From contig NZ_CP014301.1 in assembly GCF_001562255.1 (NCBI RefSeq), positions 1,674,001 to 1,738,000 on the forward strand: DNA of 64,000 nt, read 5' to 3'. Of this stretch, positions 26,152-36,464 are shown piece by piece (position 1 is the first letter of the stretch; the number at the start of each line of letters is the position of its first letter). The translations under genes were made by a program, and so were the position numbers. The notes under the pieces are model-generated. The model did no database searches and was not told where the DNA came from. It worked only from the letters and a program-made list of their open reading frames with translations. The stretch comes from Bosea sp. PAMC 26642 (GTDB lineage Bacteria > Pseudomonadota > Alphaproteobacteria > Rhizobiales > Beijerinckiaceae).

Positions 26152-26280
26152 TGTCATTCCGGGGCGCGGCGCAGCCGAGAACCCGGAACCCACGACGGGG
26201 CGAGCGCGATCGAATCGGGTTGGTAGAGGTCACACCCGGTCGTGGGTTCCGGGTTCTCGCTACGCGAGCCCCGGAATGAC
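26152..26280. repeat. Family B palindromic repeat, SDR/acyl-CoA carboxylase junction
   Basis: A full family B copy of about 129 bp with a long loop. The left arm is TGTCATTCCGGGGCGCGGC with CCCGGAACCCACGAC. The right arm is GTCGTGGGTTCCGGGTTC with GAGCCCCGGAATGAC. It fills the space between two convergent genes. Confidence 0.92.
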
Positions 26281-26290
26281 AAGCGTGGGC

Positions 26291-28276
26291 TCACTCCCCC
26301 AGCACCACCACCTTCGCCCCCTCGGCCACCTGCCCGCCGGCCTCGCCCGCGACCTCCGTCACCGTCCCGTCGCGCGGGGCGACCAGCACATGCTCCATCT
26401 TCATGGCCTCGACGATGGCGAGCCGCTGGCCCTTGACCACCGCCTCACCCGCCGTGACGAAGAGCGCGATCAGCTTGCCGTGCATCGGTGCCTTGACGAC
26501 GCCGCCCGAGCCTGCCGCCGCGTCGAGATCGACGCTAAACGGATCGAACAGCGACACGGCCGTCTGCCGGCCGCGATGCAGCGCCAGATAGGTGCCGCCC
26601 TCGCCCTGCGCCAATGTGATCTCGTGCTCGCCCTCGCCGATCTCATGGCCGGGCAGGCTGACGCGGGCGCCCTCGTCATGCCATTCGATCCGGGCCTCGA
26701 CCCGCTCGCCATCGACCAGCAGCGGGAGCCCCAACGCCGGCGGCGGCATCAGCGAAAACCCGTCGGCGACGAGCCAGGGCGAACGATGCTCGCCATCGGC
26801 ACGCTCGGCTGCCTGGGTCAGGCCAGCGAACTGCCGCTCCTCCTCCAGCTGCAGCGCAGCCGCAGCGACCGCGGCCGCATCCAGAGGCTGCGGCTCGGCC
26901 CCGAGCGCGGAGATGTTGCGCTCGATGAAGCCGGTATCGAACGGCCCTTCGCGAAAGCCCGGCGACTCGGCCAGTTTCTTGAGGAAGGCGAGATTGGTCC
27001 GCGGCCCGGCGACCACCGTCTCGCCCAAAGCCTGCGCCAGCCGGTCGAGCGCCTCGTTGCGCGTCGCGCCATGCGCGATCACCTTGGCGATCATCGGATC
27101 ATAAAACGGCGTCACCGTATCGCCGGCCTCGACGCCGGTATCGATGCGGATGCCTTCGCCCGCGGGGAACTGCAGCGCCCAGAGCTTGCCGGTCGAGGGC
27201 AGGAAGCCTTTTTCCGGGTCCTCGGCATAAAGCCGCGCCTCGACCGCATGGCCGCTCGCGGTCACGTCTCCTTGCGAAAACCCCAGCGGCTCGCCGGCCG
27301 CGACCTTCAGCTGCAGCTCGACCAGATCGAGCCCGGTGATCGCCTCGGTCACCGGATGCTCGACCTGCAGCCGCGTGTTCATCTCCATGAAGTAGAAGCG
27401 GTCGGCGCGCAGCCCCTCGCGCCCGTCGGCGATGAACTCGACCGTGCCGGCGCCGACATAGCCGACGGCCTTCGCCGCTTCGGTCGCGGCCTTCCCCATG
27501 GCGGCGCGGACCTCGTCGCTCATGCCCGGCGCGGGCGCCTCCTCGATCACCTTCTGGTGGCGGCGCTGCAGCGAGCAGTCGCGCTCGTAGAGATGGACGA
27601 CATTGCCATGGCTGTCGCCAAAAACCTGGATTTCGACATGGCGCGGCGACAGCACGTATTTCTCGACCAGCACGCGCGCATCGCCGAAGGCGTTCTTGCC
27701 TTCGCGCTGGGCGCTCGACAGCGCATCGGCGAAATCTTCCGGCCGGTCGACCTTCTTCATGCCTTTTCCGCCGCCGCCCGCGACCGCCTTGATCAGCACG
27801 GGATAACCGATGCGGTCGGCCTCCCGCTTGAGGAAATCGCCCCCCTGCTCGGCCCCGTGATAGCCCGGCACCACCGGCACGGAGGCCTTCTCGACCAGCG
27901 CCTTGGCGGCGTCCTTCAGGCCCATCGCCCGGATCGCCGAGGCCGGCGGCCCGACGAAGACGATGCCGGCGGCCGCGCAGGCATCGGCGAAATCGGCGTT
28001 CTCGGAGAGGAAGCCGTAGCCCGGATGGATGCAGGCCGCGCCGCTCTCCTTGGCGACGGCCAGGATCTTGTCGGCGTCGAGATAGCTCTCGCGCGCCGGC
28101 GACGGCCCGATATGCCAGGCCTCGTCGGCCATCTGCACGAACAGCGCATCGGTGTCGGCATCGGAATGGATCGCGATGGTCCGCAAGCCCAGCCGCTTCG
28201 CCGTGCGGATCACCCGGCAGGCGATCTCGCCGCGATTGGCGATCAGGATGGAGGGCAGTTTGGCGGCGATCGACAT
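26291..28276 (-). CDS. Biotin-dependent acyl-CoA carboxylase alpha chain
   Basis: A 661-residue fused biotin carboxylase and biotin carrier of the 3-methylcrotonyl-/propionyl-CoA carboxylase type. The biotin carboxylase part (1 to about 450) has [13 protein letters not shown], the ATP-grasp glycine loop [30 protein letters not shown] and [13 protein letters not shown]. The C-terminal carrier domain has the biotinyl Lys626 in EAMKMEH. The central region is the linker/BT domain. Length and motif best fit a LiuD/MccA-type subunit, but PccA cannot be excluded. No carboxyltransferase beta gene is adjacent, which is unusual. The ATG at 28274-28276 gives the standard MSIAAKLPSILIANRG start. Confidence 0.88.
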   Translation of the reverse strand: MSIAAKLPSILIANRGEIACRVIRTAKRLGLRTIAIHSDADTDALFVQMADEAWHIGPSPARESYLDADKILAVAKESGAACIHPGYGFLSENADFADACAAAGIVFVGPPASAIRAMGLKDAAKALVEKASVPVVPGYHGAEQGGDFLKREADRIGYPVLIKAVAGGGGKGMKKVDRPEDFADALSSAQREGKNAFGDARVLVEKYVLSPRHVEIQVFGDSHGNVVHLYERDCSLQRRHQKVIEEAPAPGMSDEVRAAMGKAATEAAKAVGYVGAGTVEFIADGREGLRADRFYFMEMNTRLQVEHPVTEAITGLDLVELQLKVAAGEPLGFSQGDVTASGHAVEARLYAEDPEKGFLPSTGKLWALQFPAGEGIRIDTGVEAGDTVTPFYDPMIAKVIAHGATRNEALDRLAQALGETVVAGPRTNLAFLKKLAESPGFREGPFDTGFIERNISALGAEPQPLDAAAVAAAALQLEEERQFAGLTQAAERADGEHRSPWLVADGFSLMPPPALGLPLLVDGERVEARIEWHDEGARVSLPGHEIGEGEHEITLAQGEGGTYLALHRGRQTAVSLFDPFSVDLDAAAGSGGVVKAPMHGKLIALFVTAGEAVVKGQRLAIVEAMKMEHVLVAPRDGTVTEVAGEAGGQVAEGAKVVVLGE

Positions 28277-28305
28277 GGGCACAAGTCCTGAGAACCGAGC
28301 CGCCT

Positions 28306-28968
28306 TTATAGCGGGCCCGCCGTCCCTGTCGCGGCCTTGTTGTGCAAATCCGGCTGTGCGGCGTCCCCGTCCTTCGCCTTGCGGACCGAACGCCAGATCG
28401 CCCACGTTGCCTGGAAGCACAGCCCCGCCACCAGCAGGTCGAACAGATATTCCGGCCAGCGCACCGGCGCCAGCCGCGCGAACAGCCCCATCAGCGCAAA
28501 GCCCGTGGTCGAGATCACGTCGTTGCGCGAGGACAGCCAGGTCGCCTTGATCACCGGGTTCGCCTCGCCCCGGAAGCGCCAGAGCAGGCCCACGATCAGC
28601 ACCGCGACGACGACCGCGCTCGCCGCCGAAAACCCCAGCGCCCAGATCTCGATCGGGCGCGGGTTCGCGATCTTGGCCCAGAGGTCATAGAGCGTATGCA
28701 GCCCGGCCACCGCCATCACCACGCCGATCGCCAGCGCGGCGACCTTCTCGGCCCGCGCATCCCGGCCGAAGACCAGCGCCGCGATGCCGTAGAGCGCGAC
28801 GTCGTAGACCCAGTCGACGCCGTCCTTGAACAATTGAGGATTGCCGAGCCACAGCGCGACCGCGACGACGCCCGATGCGAAGACGAGAATACCGAGCGCA
28901 ATGCCCCAGATCGTCAGGGTATAGGCGCGCGCGACGGCGGCGCCTTGAGCCAAGGGTTCGCCCGTCAC
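28306..28968 (-). CDS. CDF-like membrane protein (transmembrane domain only)
   Basis: A 220-residue protein with about six hydrophobic segments arranged like the membrane domain of cation diffusion facilitators. The second segment has DGVDWVYDVALYGIAALVF, recalling the metal-binding Asp pair of TM2, and the fifth has SSRNDVISTTGFALMG, recalling the Asn-Asp of TM5. The His-rich loop and cytoplasmic dimerisation domain of typical CDFs are missing. The metal, if any, is unknown. Its start overlaps the stop of the small membrane gene upstream by four bases (ATGA), so the two are probably coupled. Confidence 0.72.
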   Translation of the reverse strand: MTGEPLAQGAAVARAYTLTIWGIALGILVFASGVVAVALWLGNPQLFKDGVDWVYDVALYGIAALVFGRDARAEKVAALAIGVVMAVAGLHTLYDLWAKIANPRPIEIWALGFSAASAVVVAVLIVGLLWRFRGEANPVIKATWLSSRNDVISTTGFALMGLFARLAPVRWPEYLFDLLVAGLCFQATWAIWRSVRKAKDGDAAQPDLHNKAATGTAGPL

Positions 28969-29303
28969 AGCAGAAAATGAAAGCCGAAGCCGAGGATGAC
29001 GAGCCCGGCCGCCACGATTTGCGCGATGAAGAGCGGCTTCAGCCTCGCCAGCTGGCCGGCCTGAAACTCGGCCCTCTCGGCACGGGACATGCGGTCGCGC
29101 GCCTTGAACTGCTCCTCCAGAACCCGGGGATCGTGGCTCGCTCCGTCACGCTCCAGATCCATCCGCACGGCGATGAACCCGATCACAAGGCCGAGGATGC
29201 CTAGGCCGAAAAAGCCGACCAGACGCAACGCGCCATAAACGACGCCGATCGCGATCGCCGCAAGGACGGGAAACGCGACATAGTCCCATTTTGTGAAGCG
29301 CAT
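28965..29303 (-). CDS. Small membrane protein, paralogue of the gene at 53161
   Basis: A 112-residue protein with an N-terminal hydrophobic hairpin (about 9-50, VAFPVLAAIAIGVVYGAL then FFGLGILGLVIGFIAVRMDL), a charged middle (RDRMSRAERAEFQAGQ), and a C-terminal hydrophobic segment (IAQIVAAGLVILGFGFHFLL). The LGxxxxFxAVRxxLExD signature also occurs in the protein at 53161-53595. I chose the ATG at 29301-29303 (MRFTKWDYVAF). An alternative ATG at 29340-29342 overlaps the DUF59 stop as TGATG. The function is unknown. It overlaps the CDF-like gene by four bases. Confidence 0.7.
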   Translation of the reverse strand: MRFTKWDYVAFPVLAAIAIGVVYGALRLVGFFGLGILGLVIGFIAVRMDLERDGASHDPRVLEEQFKARDRMSRAERAEFQAGQLARLKPLFIAQIVAAGLVILGFGFHFLL

Positions 29304-29341
29304 CCGACGATCATGCGAATTAACCGGACGTCCGTCCAGCA

Positions 29342-29722
29342 TCACCACATATCGAGCGCGACTCTCGCCTCGTCGGACATGCGCGACTGGTCCCAGGGCG
29401 GATCGAACGTCATCGTCACCTGGACGCCCGAGACGCCCGGCACGGTGGCGACGGCATTCTCGACCCAGCCCGGCATCTCGCCGGCGACCGGGCAACCCGG
29501 CGCGGTCAGCGTCATGTCGATCGCGACCATGCGGTCGTCGCCGATATCGACGCGGTAGATCAGGCCGAGCTCGTAGATGTCGGAGGGGATTTCGGGATCA
29601 TAGACCGTCTTCAGCGCGGCGACGATGTCGTCGGTGAGGCGGTCGATCTCCTCCGGCGGCAGGGCGGAACTGGCGCCCATGGTCGGCGCGTTCGGCTTCA
29701 GGTCTTCGACGGTATCGGTCAT
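29342..29722 (-). CDS. SUF-associated DUF59 (MIP18-like) protein, SufT-type
   Basis: A 126-residue protein of the DUF59/MIP18 family linked to Fe-S cluster assembly or transfer. The domain covers about 25-120, with LKTVYDPEIPSDIYELGLIY and the conserved cysteine in MTLTAPGCPVAGEMPGWVE. It is the downstream gene of the suf cluster, as in many alphaproteobacteria, but is separated from sufS by about 217 bases containing a palindromic repeat. It is likely an accessory maturation factor (SufT-like); this is inference from family and context. Confidence 0.88.
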   Translation of the reverse strand: MTDTVEDLKPNAPTMGASSALPPEEIDRLTDDIVAALKTVYDPEIPSDIYELGLIYRVDIGDDRMVAIDMTLTAPGCPVAGEMPGWVENAVATVPGVSGVQVTMTFDPPWDQSRMSDEARVALDMW

Positions 29723-29802
29723 CGCAACATCCAGTTCACGAACTTGGTTTGGCCGCGGTTATACAGCGATCCCACCGGTGCCGTCATCCTTGCAGGAAAC
29801 AC

Positions 29803-29918
29803 CGCCGTCATTCCGGGCGGAGCGCAGCGCAGACCCGGAATCCATGCCGGAACGCAACGACACTGTGCTCAGGCATGGATTCCGGATCGGCGCCGCTGCG
29901 CGGCCTGTCCGGAATGAC
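29803..29918. repeat. Family A palindromic repeat inside the suf cluster
   Basis: A full copy between sufS and the DUF59 gene, both on the minus strand. The arms start CGCCGTCATTCCGGGCGG and end GCCTGTCCGGAATGAC, around paired GGAATCCATGCC and GGCATGGATTCC half-sites. As a transcribed hairpin it could reduce expression of the last genes or stabilise upstream mRNA. Confidence 0.92.
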
Positions 29919-29939
29919 ATGGTGGTTCCGTCAAAAACT

Positions 29940-31178
29940 TCAGGAGAACAGCGTCTCAGCCTTCCGCAGGGCTTCGACCAGTCTATCGACTTCTTCCAGC
30001 GTATTGTAGAGGCCGAACGAAGCACGGCAGGTCGATGTCACGCCATATCGTGCGAGCAGCGGCATGGCGCAATGGGTGCCGGCCCGAACCGCGACGCCCG
30101 CCCGGTCGATCACGGTCGCGACGTCATGGGCGTGGGCGCCCTTCATCTCGAAGGCGACGATCGCGCCCTTGTTCCTGGCCTTGCCGAAGATGCGGATCGA
30201 GTTCATCTCGCCGAGCCGCTCCATCGCATAAGCGCCGAGCCTGGCTTCGTGGGCCGCGATGTTCTCGGCGCCCAGCGCCATCATGTAATCGAGCGCGGCG
30301 CCCAGGCCCACGGCCTCGACGATCGCCGGCGTGCCGGATTCGAAGCGGTGCGGCGGGTCGTTATAGGTCACATCGTCTTCGGTCACGGTGACGATCATCT
30401 CGCCGCCGCCTTCATAGGGCGGCAGCTTGGCGAGCCATTCGCGCTTGCCCCAGAGGATGCCCGAGCCCGTCGGCCCATAGGTCTTGTGGCCGGTGAAGCA
30501 GTAGAAGTCGCAGCCCAGCGCCTGCACGTCGACCGGGAGGTGCACCGCGCTCTGGCTGCCGTCGACCACGAGCGGCAGGCCATGCGCCTTGCAGATCGCG
30601 GCGACCTCGGCGATCGGCACGATCGTCCCGATCGCATTCGACATATGCGTCAGTGACACCACTTTCGTGCGAGACGTGATCAGCTTCTCGAACTCCTCGA
30701 TCAGGAAATTGCCATCCTCGTCGACCGGTGCCCATTTGATCACGGCGCCATTGCGCTCGCGCCAATAGTGCCAGGGCACGATGTTGGAGTGGTGCTCCAG
30801 GATCGAAAGAATGACCTCGTCGCCCTCGCCCAACTGGAGATGGCGCCCGAGCGAAGAGGCGACGGTGTTCAGCGAGCCGGTCGAGGATCGCGTAAAGACG
30901 ATCTCGTCGAGATGGGCCGCATTGAGAAAGCGCCGGGCGCTTTCGCGGGCGCCCTCATAGGCTTCGGTCGAGGCGTTGGCGAGATAATGCAGCCCGCGAT
31001 GGACGTTGGCATAGTCCTCGCGCATCAGCCGCGTCATCGCCTCGATCACGGCCTCGGGCTTCTGGGCCGAGGCCGCATTGTCGAGATAGACCAGCGGCTT
31101 GCCATAGACTTCGCGGGACAGGATCGTGAAATCCTTGCGGATCGCCGCGACGTCGTAGGGTCTGGCCAGCGCGTTCAT
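29940..31178 (-). CDS. sufS: Cysteine desulfurase SufS
   Basis: A group II PLP cysteine desulfurase (412 residues) that takes sulfur from cysteine for Suf assembly. The PLP lysine is Lys232 in FTGHKTYGPTGSGIL and the persulfide cysteine is Cys370 in RAGTHCAMPLLARYG. YLDNAASAQKP near the start and NVHRGLHYLANAST are family signatures. The start overlaps the sufD stop by four bases. No sufE or sufU partner is seen in the operon. A second desulfurase lies at the promoter end of the same operon. Confidence 0.96.
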   Translation of the reverse strand: MNALARPYDVAAIRKDFTILSREVYGKPLVYLDNAASAQKPEAVIEAMTRLMREDYANVHRGLHYLANASTEAYEGARESARRFLNAAHLDEIVFTRSSTGSLNTVASSLGRHLQLGEGDEVILSILEHHSNIVPWHYWRERNGAVIKWAPVDEDGNFLIEEFEKLITSRTKVVSLTHMSNAIGTIVPIAEVAAICKAHGLPLVVDGSQSAVHLPVDVQALGCDFYCFTGHKTYGPTGSGILWGKREWLAKLPPYEGGGEMIVTVTEDDVTYNDPPHRFESGTPAIVEAVGLGAALDYMMALGAENIAAHEARLGAYAMERLGEMNSIRIFGKARNKGAIVAFEMKGAHAHDVATVIDRAGVAVRAGTHCAMPLLARYGVTSTCRASFGLYNTLEEVDRLVEALRKAETLFS

Positions 31179-32515
31179 GAGATCGCTTCCACCTTGCGCT
31201 GCGCCAGCCAGGCTTCGATCTCGCTCATCACCAGCTCGCGCAAGGCCTCGTCGACGACGAAGGCGACCGCCTCGCCGGCGAAGGCCTGCAGGACGAGCGC
31301 CTCGGCTTCCGTCCGCGGCAGCCCGCGCGCCATCAGATAGAACAGCTGGTCGCCGTCCATCTGCGCCACCGTCGCGCCATGCCCGCAGACCACGTCGTCG
31401 GCGAAGATTTCAAGCTCCGGCTTGTTGAACATCGTCGCGCCGTCGTTCAGCAGCAGCGTGTTGCTGCGCATCCCGCCATCGGTCTTCTGGGCATGGGGAC
31501 GCACGATGACCTTGCCCTGGAATACGCCGGTCGCCTCGCCACCGATGATGTTCTTGAACATCTCGCGGCTGACGCCGTGGGGCACGGCATGGTCCATCAC
31601 CAGCGTCACGTCGGAATGTTCGGCGGCGCTCAGCAGGTTGACGCCGCGCAGGCCGATCTCGCTGTGTTCGCCGGCATATTTGACGAAATACTGCTGCCGC
31701 AGCGTCGCAGCCTTGCAGACCAGCGAGAAGCTCTCGAACTTCGCTTGCGCGCCGACCGTCGCGAGCAGGCTCAGCACCTGCACGGTCTCAGGGCTATGGC
31801 GCGTCACGAGACGCAGATGCTGGACATCGCTCTCGTCACCGGTCTCGAACACGATCGCACCGTTGATCTGGGAGGCCTTGGGGCCGGCGCTTTCGCTGAT
31901 CTCGACGATTGTCGCCTTCACGGCCTTGCCCGCCAGCACGACGGAGCGGTGGAAGATCGCGCGCTCCTCCTCGCCCGAGGCGAGCGAGATGATCGCGATC
32001 GGCCGGGCGAGCTCCGTCCCCTCCGCGATCTCGACGAAGACGCCATCGCGCATCAGTGCCGTGTTCAGCATCAGCCCGGTGTCGCTGTCGGCGATGCTCG
32101 GGCCGGCCAGCACGCGGGTCAGGTCGCCGCGATCGGAGATCAGCGCATCCGTCAGCGGCCTGATGCTCACGCCCTCGGGCAGGCCTTCCAGCGTCGAGAG
32201 ATCGGGCGCGAACATGCCGTCGACCAGCACGAGGCGCACGCCGTCGAGCGGCAGCGCGGCGAGCCTCGCCGTGACGGCTGGCGTGACCGTCGCCACCGAC
32301 GCGAGCGGCTTGGCCTCGCGCAGCAGCCCGCGCAGATCGGTATAGCGCCAGGATTCGAGCCGGCGATGCGGCAGGCCCTTGGCCTCGAAGCCGGCAAAGG
32401 CGTCCTCGCGCAGCTTGCGCACCGGCAACGTGCCCGAAAGCTCGCCCTTGGCGCCGGCGAATTGCTGCGACAGAACCTGTTCGGCCGCTGTCTTCAGGGG
32501 TGTGACGATGGCCAT
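31175..32515 (-). CDS. sufD: Fe-S cluster scaffold subunit SufD
   Basis: SufD, a 446-residue beta-helix protein, forms the SufBC2D scaffold where clusters are built. Visible features are LPHRRLESWRYTDL near the start, the sequence MNTALMRDGVFVEIAEGTEL-like core, and the C-terminal family block GGMRSNTLLLNDGA through PELEIFADDVVCGHGATVA and ARGLPRTEAEALVLQAFAGE. The start at 32513-32515 overlaps the sufC stop (TGATG). It is typical in length and sequence. Confidence 0.96.
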   Translation of the reverse strand: MAIVTPLKTAAEQVLSQQFAGAKGELSGTLPVRKLREDAFAGFEAKGLPHRRLESWRYTDLRGLLREAKPLASVATVTPAVTARLAALPLDGVRLVLVDGMFAPDLSTLEGLPEGVSIRPLTDALISDRGDLTRVLAGPSIADSDTGLMLNTALMRDGVFVEIAEGTELARPIAIISLASGEEERAIFHRSVVLAGKAVKATIVEISESAGPKASQINGAIVFETGDESDVQHLRLVTRHSPETVQVLSLLATVGAQAKFESFSLVCKAATLRQQYFVKYAGEHSEIGLRGVNLLSAAEHSDVTLVMDHAVPHGVSREMFKNIIGGEATGVFQGKVIVRPHAQKTDGGMRSNTLLLNDGATMFNKPELEIFADDVVCGHGATVAQMDGDQLFYLMARGLPRTEAEALVLQAFAGEAVAFVVDEALRELVMSEIEAWLAQRKVEAIS

Positions 32516-33267
32516 CACGCAGCGTCCGCGTAAGCTGCGTAGCCGCTCTTTTCGAGCTCCAGCGCCAGTTCCTTGCCGCCTGTCTTCACGATCCTGCCCT
32601 TCGACATGACGTGGACCGTATCGGGCACGATATGCTCCAGAAGGCGCTGGTAATGGGTGATGACGAGGAAGCCGCGATTGGCGGCGTGCAGGCGGTTGAC
32701 GCCGTCGGCAACGATCCGCAGCGCGTCGATATCGAGCCCGGAATCGGTCTCGTCGAGGATGCACATCGACGGCGAGAGCAGCGCCATCTGCAGGATCTCC
32801 ATGCGCTTCTTCTCGCCGCCGGAGAAGCCGACATTGAGCGGCCGGCGCAGCATCGCCTTGTCGATGCTCAAGCTGTCGGCCGCAGCGTTGACCTGCCTGA
32901 TGAAGTCGGGCGTCAGCAGTTCGGCCTCACCCCGCGCGCGCCGCTGCGCGTTCATCGCCGCCTTCAGGAAGGTCATGGTGGCGACGCCGGGGATCTCCAA
33001 CGGATACTGGAAGGCGAGGAAGATGCCGGCCGCCGCGCGCGCATCGGCCTCCATCTCCAGCACGTTCTCGCCATTGAGCAGGATCTCGCCGTCGAGAACC
33101 TCATAGTCCTCCTTGCCGGCGATCACGTAGGAGAGCGTCGATTTGCCGGAGCCGTTAGGGCCCATGATGGCTGCGACCTCGCCGTCATTGACGGTGAGTG
33201 TCAGCCCATTGAGGATCTGCTTGTCCTCGTCGGCGATCTTGACGACGAGATTGCGAATTTCGAGCAT
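32515..33267 (-). CDS. sufC: Fe-S assembly ATPase SufC
   Basis: SufC is the ABC-type ATPase of the SufBC2D complex; ATP binding remodels the scaffold. The 250-residue protein has Walker [10 protein letters not shown] (36-44), the Q-loop [13 protein letters not shown], the signature [13 protein letters not shown] and Walker [12 protein letters not shown]. The ATG at 33265-33267 ([11 protein letters not shown]) is the family start. It follows by ten bases the broken ORF at 33278-33727, whose stop codon lies within the sufC ribosome-binding region (AAGGGAAC). Confidence 0.96.
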   Translation of the reverse strand: MLEIRNLVVKIADEDKQILNGLTLTVNDGEVAAIMGPNGSGKSTLSYVIAGKEDYEVLDGEILLNGENVLEMEADARAAAGIFLAFQYPLEIPGVATMTFLKAAMNAQRRARGEAELLTPDFIRQVNAAADSLSIDKAMLRRPLNVGFSGGEKKRMEILQMALLSPSMCILDETDSGLDIDALRIVADGVNRLHAANRGFLVITHYQRLLEHIVPDTVHVMSKGRIVKTGGKELALELEKSGYAAYADAA

Positions 33268-33277
33268 TGTAGTTCCC

Positions 33278-33723
33278 TTACTCACACGTCCCGATTTGCT
33301 GTTCAGGACGATAAAATTCAATTCCTTGGATGAAGCTATGCTGCGACAAGACGGCTGCCAGCTTGCCTTTGATCTTTTGTTCGAGGAAAATGGTCACAAA
33401 GAATCCATTGTCTGCACCATCGGCCCTTTCGATAATGTCGATCTTTGACAGACCTCGAAAAACGGAGATGTCGCCTTCAAAGCCGTTCTCAACATTTCGA
33501 AAGTTACCAAGCTCTCGACCTGACAAACCTGAGAACTGGAATTTTCGCTAATCTGGCAATCTTTTCGATGCAGTTGCCAATGCATTTGCCGAGTGAAAAT
33601 CTAAGCCAATCCCGGTTTCGAACGTGCAGGCCAGAGAGGTTTGAGCCGCTACCGAACTCTCCGCTCCATCGACCAGCGCCCAGATTGCGATAACAGCAGA
33701 AAGGTGCACGATCGCAGGACTCT

Positions 33724-33727
<4 letters not shown>
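33278..33727 (-). pseudogene. Secreted-protein ORF between sufB and sufC, broken by one amber codon
   Basis: One reading frame of 150 codons spans the sufB-sufC gap and is cut only by TAG at 33548-33550. The start GTG (33725-33727) overlaps the sufB stop as GTGA. It encodes MKSPAIVHLSAVIAIWALV, a likely signal peptide with a hydrophobic core, then residues up to SKRLPD before the amber (59 codons). After it 89 more residues follow in the same frame, ending [11 protein letters not shown]. The final stop lies ten bases from sufC. The second part has no good start of its own. The composition is more AT-rich than the flanking suf genes. I do not recognise the protein. A nonsense-mutated pseudogene is the simplest reading; a base-call error or a short functional 59-residue secreted peptide are alternatives. 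Confidence 0.65.
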
Positions 33728-35196
<1,469 letters not shown>

Positions 35197-35258
35197 CACT
35201 CACTCTCCTGTCGCGGGTTCAAGGCCCGCCGGTTTGGTCTTCGTATGGCCGAAAGGGC

Positions 35259-36464
35259 TCAGGCGGCTGCCTGGACGTCCCGGCTCTTGGTCGCGACCAG
35301 CGCTTTCGCATAGGCCGCCAGAAACTGCGAAATCTCAGCCTCGCAAGTGGTCCAGCCGAGGCTGGCCCGCAAGGCCCCTGCGCTCATGGCAGGGTCGACG
35401 CCCATGGCGTCCAGCACATGCGAGCGCTTGACCTTACCCGACGAGCAGGCCGACCCGGACGACAATGCAACCCCCGCCAGATCGAGCATGATCAGCGCGG
35501 TCTCGGCCCTGATGCCGGGCGTGGCGAAAGCGCTGGTATTGGGCAGCCGCGCCGCTCGCCGGCCGAAGATCGCCGTGTCGGGTGCCAGCTCCAGTAGCCC
35601 GGCCTCCAGCCGGTCGCGCAAGCCCGCCAGCCTGAGCGCCTCGGAGGCCAGAGCCACGCCCGCCAGTTCGGCCGCGATGCCGCAGCCGACGATGCCCGGG
35701 AGGTTCTCTGTACCGGCTCGCCAACCGCGCTCCTGTCCGCCGCCGCGCAGCAGCTTGTCGCTGAGTTCCAGCGCACCGGTGCGAAACACGATCGCACCGA
35801 CACCCTTCGGCCCGCCGAGCTTGTGGGCAGACAGCGTCAAGACATCGACGCCCAGCGCCTCGATGTCGATGGCGATCTTGCCGGCAGCCTGCACCGCATC
35901 GCTATGCACCAAGGCGCCGAACCGCTTTGCCAGCGCCGAAACCGCGGCGATCGGCTGGATCACGCCAGTCTCGTTATTGGCGAGATGCAACGAAATTAAC
36001 ACCCGGGCGCCGGGATTGTCCGCGACGAGCCGCTGCAGCCGCGCCTCGATCCAGTCCAGATCGGCAAGCCCATCGGCATCGACCGGGATCGCCTCGGCGG
36101 CGCCGGAAGCAAAGCGATGCCCGTCCCGCACGCAAGGATGCTCGGTCGCGCCATGCAGCAGCAGCGACGCCGGCACACGCACACAAGCTGACCCGCCGCC
36201 GCAATCCATCAGTCCCGGCGACAGCACCGTCGCATTCGCCTCGGTGCCGCCGCTGGTGAAGACGACATTCGCAGCCTTCGCCCCAACGAGGCCTGCGACC
36301 TGCGCCCGAGCCTGCTCGATCGCGCCACGCGCCGCCCTGCCCTCGCCATGCACCGAGGACGGATTGCCCGGCATCGCCATCGCGCGCGCCATCGCCTCGC
36401 CGACGGCCGGACGCACCGGCGCGGTCGCATTGTGGTCGAGATAGGCGCGGGATGGCCCGGTCAC
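35259..36464 (-). CDS. Cysteine desulfurase, IscS/NifS-like (group I)
   Basis: A group I PLP cysteine desulfurase of 401 residues, first gene of the suf operon. It starts YLDHNATAPVRP, has FTSGGTEANAT (69-79), the PLP lysine Lys215 in LSAHKLGGPKGVG, and the mobile-loop cysteine Cys340 in SSGSACSSGKVKRSHVL. It differs from SufS in length and motifs, so the operon carries two desulfurases of different groups, an arrangement seen in alphaproteobacteria. Its promoter region holds an Irr-type box. It may supply sulfur for tRNA thiolation or Fe-S clusters; the sequence does not decide. Confidence 0.92.
   Translation of the reverse strand: MTGPSRAYLDHNATAPVRPAVGEAMARAMAMPGNPSSVHGEGRAARGAIEQARAQVAGLVGAKAANVVFTSGGTEANATVLSPGLMDCGGGSACVRVPASLLLHGATEHPCVRDGHRFASGAAEAIPVDADGLADLDWIEARLQRLVADNPGARVLISLHLANNETGVIQPIAAVSALAKRFGALVHSDAVQAAGKIAIDIEALGVDVLTLSAHKLGGPKGVGAIVFRTGALELSDKLLRGGGQERGWRAGTENLPGIVGCGIAAELAGVALASEALRLAGLRDRLEAGLLELAPDTAIFGRRAARLPNTSAFATPGIRAETALIMLDLAGVALSSGSACSSGKVKRSHVLDAMGVDPAMSAGALRASLGWTTCEAEISQFLAAYAKALVATKSRDVQAAA

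Noticed and set aside
26276..28291. Plus-strand frame of 671 codons over the acyl-CoA carboxylase
   Set aside because: It is a mirror frame of a recognisable biotin carboxylase with no family features of its own.
33548..33550. Amber codon as a recoded amino acid (pyrrolysine or similar)
   Set aside because: No support for amber recoding in this kind of bacterium, and the other stop codons in the window behave normally. Nonsense mutation or base error is simpler.
35214..35232. tRNA T-arm-like hairpin GCGGGTTCAAGGCCCGC near sufB
   Set aside because: No acceptor, D-arm or anticodon arm can be built around it.
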